Positions 62,258-64,000 of a stretch of DNA of 64,000 bases are shown in pieces. A program made the translations under genes and the position numbers. The first letter of the stretch is position 1. Every line of letters begins with the position of its first letter. The notes under the pieces were generated by a model. The model was not told the origin of the DNA and did not search any database. It worked only from the letters and a program-made list of their open reading frames with translations. Origin of the DNA: a bacterium (lineage in GTDB: Bacteria > Myxococcota_A > Bradymonadia > UBA7976 > UBA1532); the NCBI GenBank assembly GCA_030426085.1, contig JAUHYW010000001.1:1-64000 (forward strand), given 5' to 3'.

Positions 62258-63337
62258 TCACAGCAAGATGCCATCCCACGGCTGCCAGGTGCTCGACAGC
62301 GTGGTGTCGGGGTGGAAGACGAGCTCGTGCACCACCGGCTGCGCCCGCCGCTCGGCGTCGCGCTGCACGTCGGCCAGATCGGCGCCCTCGAAGCACACCC
62401 GCATCGGCCCCCGGGGCCCGGCGAAGCGATAGACCTCGACGTAGTAGTAATAGCCGAGGACCTGGCGCACGAAGGTGAAGCGATCGTGCCCCGGGGCGCC
62501 GTCCGATGGGTGGATGGCCTCCAGGATGGGGCGCATCGACGCCCGGTGACGATCGCTGTAGCGGGTGATGTGATTGCGCTGCACGGTGGCCGGATCGTAG
62601 CGCATGAGCTGGCGGAAGATGACATCCTCGACGCCCCACGCCGCGGCCTGCTCGAGGTAGCGCAGGCAGCCGTCGAGGTCGTCGATCCGCCCGGTCAGCA
62701 GCGCGCACGACAGCCGGACCCGCACCCCCGCGTCGGCGCAGCGCCGGGCGACCTCGGCCAGCCCGGCGTCGGGGATGGGCCCGTCGACGCCCATGATGCG
62801 CTGGTTGATCGCGAAGTCGGGGTGCGCCCGGCTGATGTTGAGGTGCTCCAGGCCCGCGGCGAGCACCCGGTCGAGCACGTCGCCCCCGCCCGGCAGGGGG
62901 CGCAGCAGGCCGCTGGCGTTGGTGGTCATCGTGCGCTTGCGCGCGCCCCGCCGGGCGAGCAGATCCACGATGCCCGGCAGGCGGGGGTCGATGCTCGGCT
63001 CGCCGCCGGTGATCGAGACCGACGGATCCACCGGGGTCACCGCGTCGAGGGCCGCCTCGAGGCGGGCGAAGTAGCGCCCGTCGTCGGGCTCGACCCGCCG
63101 CTGGTCGAGCAGCTCGAGCCCACGGCTCAGCGGGCGCAGCTCCTCGACGCAGAACGGGCAGCGGGCGTTGCACGTCTGGGCGCTGTACACCGAGAAGTTG
63201 GCGTTGCGGTACACCCGGTGGGTGCGATCGCCGATGCGCACCGGCACCGTGCCGGCCCCGGTCGCGGTGCGATCCAGATCGAAGGCGCCCCGGGGGTCGG
63301 CGCGCCACCCGGGCTCGAAGGGGCGCGGCGGGCTCAT
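62258..63337 (-). CDS. Radical SAM enzyme, second of a tandem pair
   Basis: A 359-residue radical SAM protein. CNARCPFC (Cys56, Cys60, Cys63) is the 4Fe-4S motif; SITGGEPS is the SAM-binding GGE motif. No second Cys cluster (SPASM-type) is evident at the C-terminus. It overlaps the first radical SAM gene by four bases (ATGA). Substrate unknown. Confidence 0.9.
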   Translation of the reverse strand: MSPPRPFEPGWRADPRGAFDLDRTATGAGTVPVRIGDRTHRVYRNANFSVYSAQTCNARCPFCVEELRPLSRGLELLDQRRVEPDDGRYFARLEAALDAVTPVDPSVSITGGEPSIDPRLPGIVDLLARRGARKRTMTTNASGLLRPLPGGGDVLDRVLAAGLEHLNISRAHPDFAINQRIMGVDGPIPDAGLAEVARRCADAGVRVRLSCALLTGRIDDLDGCLRYLEQAAAWGVEDVIFRQLMRYDPATVQRNHITRYSDRHRASMRPILEAIHPSDGAPGHDRFTFVRQVLGYYYYVEVYRFAGPRGPMRVCFEGADLADVQRDAERRAQPVVHELVFHPDTTLSSTWQPWDGILL

Positions 63338-64000
63338 GGCAGGCGCCCCATCGCTTCGCTGCGGCCGATCAAGTCGGTGCCCCAGTCGGCGCCGTCGGGG
63401 TTGATCAGCGCGAAGTCGGTGCCCGCCAGGAAGGGCCGCTCGAGGCTCTCGTCGCCCGCCGCCTTGCCATAGCGTTGCAGCCAGAAGTCATTGGTGTATG
63501 GCATCAGGCCCGCGTCGGCCACCGCCGCCCGGACCCAGGCGTCGGCGTCCTCTGCCGCCGGCCGGCGGCGCAGGTTGATCACCAGATCGACGCCCGGAGT
63601 GGCTGCGGTGGCATCGGCCAGCGCCCGGATGCCATCCAGATGGGTCGGGTCGCGCTCGATCAGGTGGTGGTTGACCGAGACCTTCACCGTGAGCGGCCGG
63701 GGCCAGCGCTCGAGCCAGCGGGCCAGCGCCGCCGGCCGCCGGGGCAGCCGCACGCCGTTGGTGCACAGCACGTAGCGTCGGCAGCGCCCGGTCGCCTCGG
63801 CCAGCGCGACGAGGTCGAGCAGCCGGGGGTGCAGCGTCGGCTCGCCGCCCTCCAACTGGAGTTCGAAGGGGCCTTCGGCGGGCAGGGCGCCGCGGAACGC
63901 GGCCTCGTCGATCCAGGTCGACCGCTCGGGGCCGCTGTGGGTGCTGCACCAGGGGCACGCCCGGTTGCAGGCGTTGGTCAGCGCCACGTAGATCCGGCGG
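63334..64000 (-). CDS. Radical SAM enzyme, first of a tandem pair (5' end outside the window)
   Basis: The frame is open to the window edge; 222 residues are visible. CNRACPWC (4Fe-4S motif) and QLEGGEPTLHP (GGE motif) are present, and the sequence reads IYVALTNACNRACPWCSTH from the edge, so only a short N-terminus is missing or a GTG at 63987 is the true start. Remarkably short for a radical SAM enzyme; no auxiliary cluster is seen. Together with the next gene it may form a two-component radical SAM system. Confidence 0.85.
   Translation of the reverse strand, partial: RRIYVALTNACNRACPWCSTHSGPERSTWIDEAAFRGALPAEGPFELQLEGGEPTLHPRLLDLVALAEATGRCRRYVLCTNGVRLPRRPAALARWLERWPRPLTVKVSVNHHLIERDPTHLDGIRALADATAATPGVDLVINLRRRPAAEDADAWVRAAVADAGLMPYTNDFWLQRYGKAAGDESLERPFLAGTDFALINPDGADWGTDLIGRSEAMGRLP

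Overview
The window is one contiguous stretch of very GC-rich chromosome (by eye above 70% G+C). Coding is dense on both strands, with many 1- or 4-base gene overlaps. I see no rRNA or tRNA gene, IS element, prophage or CRISPR array. The content fits a Gram-negative, deltaproteobacterial-type organism, most likely Myxococcota. The pointers are many lipoproteins with Asp/Ala/Pro-rich linkers, a MopE-type protein with eleven Cys-Asp repeats, a Hanks-type Ser/Thr kinase with a C-terminal membrane anchor, sigma-54 promoter matches, and a TamA/TamB pair beside a TonB2-type energy system. No marker gene fixes the genus.

Layout. 1-6.7 kb: tail of an Rpn-type protein, then a thiolase / two-domain FabG / MaoC-hydratase set resembling the mycobacterial fadA2-fabG4-htdX locus, split by an opposite-strand cassette of three membrane-related genes. 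6.8-17.4 kb: secreted hydrolase and lipoproteins (a duplicated lipoprotein pair behind a strong sigma-54 site), an HD-phosphohydrolase/kinase-like pair, an ALDH7-type dehydrogenase, a patatin, a small outer-membrane barrel and a C45 peptidase. 17.4-24.6 kb: a giant mosaic effector-like protein with a small gene 20 bp downstream that may be its immunity partner, then uppP. 24.7-29.7 kb: Ser/Thr kinase, an M16 protease pair and a PGPGW-type membrane protein. 29.9-33.8 kb: secreted proteins including the MopE-like one. 34-41.9 kb: cysteine-less rhodanese-like gene, tamA (lipoprotein form) and tamB. 42-50.9 kb: an eight-gene leftward operon of TonB-dependent receptor, DUF3450 protein, MotA/TolQ/ExbB (TtpC-like), ExbB, ExbD, TonB, TPR lipoprotein and an alpha/beta hydrolase. 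51-58.2 kb: LpoA-like lipoprotein, an asparagine-synthase-domain protein, and a sigma factor / anti-sigma / barrel cluster in which two consecutive proteins end in the same CBM48-like module. 58.2-64 kb: two small unknown genes, 1.8 kb of non-coding, hairpin-rich DNA, and a radical-SAM pair coupled to a metallophosphatase.

How it fits together. Most recognisable genes build or use the cell envelope: uppP (lipid carrier recycling), TamA/TamB (outer-membrane assembly), the TonB2 operon (energised uptake), LpoA-like and many other lipoproteins. Regulation can be read at several points: two TGA..TCA palindromes at the two halves of the fatty-acyl locus, two sigma-54 sites, an ECF-type sigma/anti-sigma pair, three probable leaderless promoters, and a recurrent GATGSCATC motif at gene boundaries. 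The most likely novel items are the giant effector/immunity candidate, the CBM48-bearing anti-sigma/barrel pair, and the hairpin-rich non-coding block at 59.4-61.3 kb.
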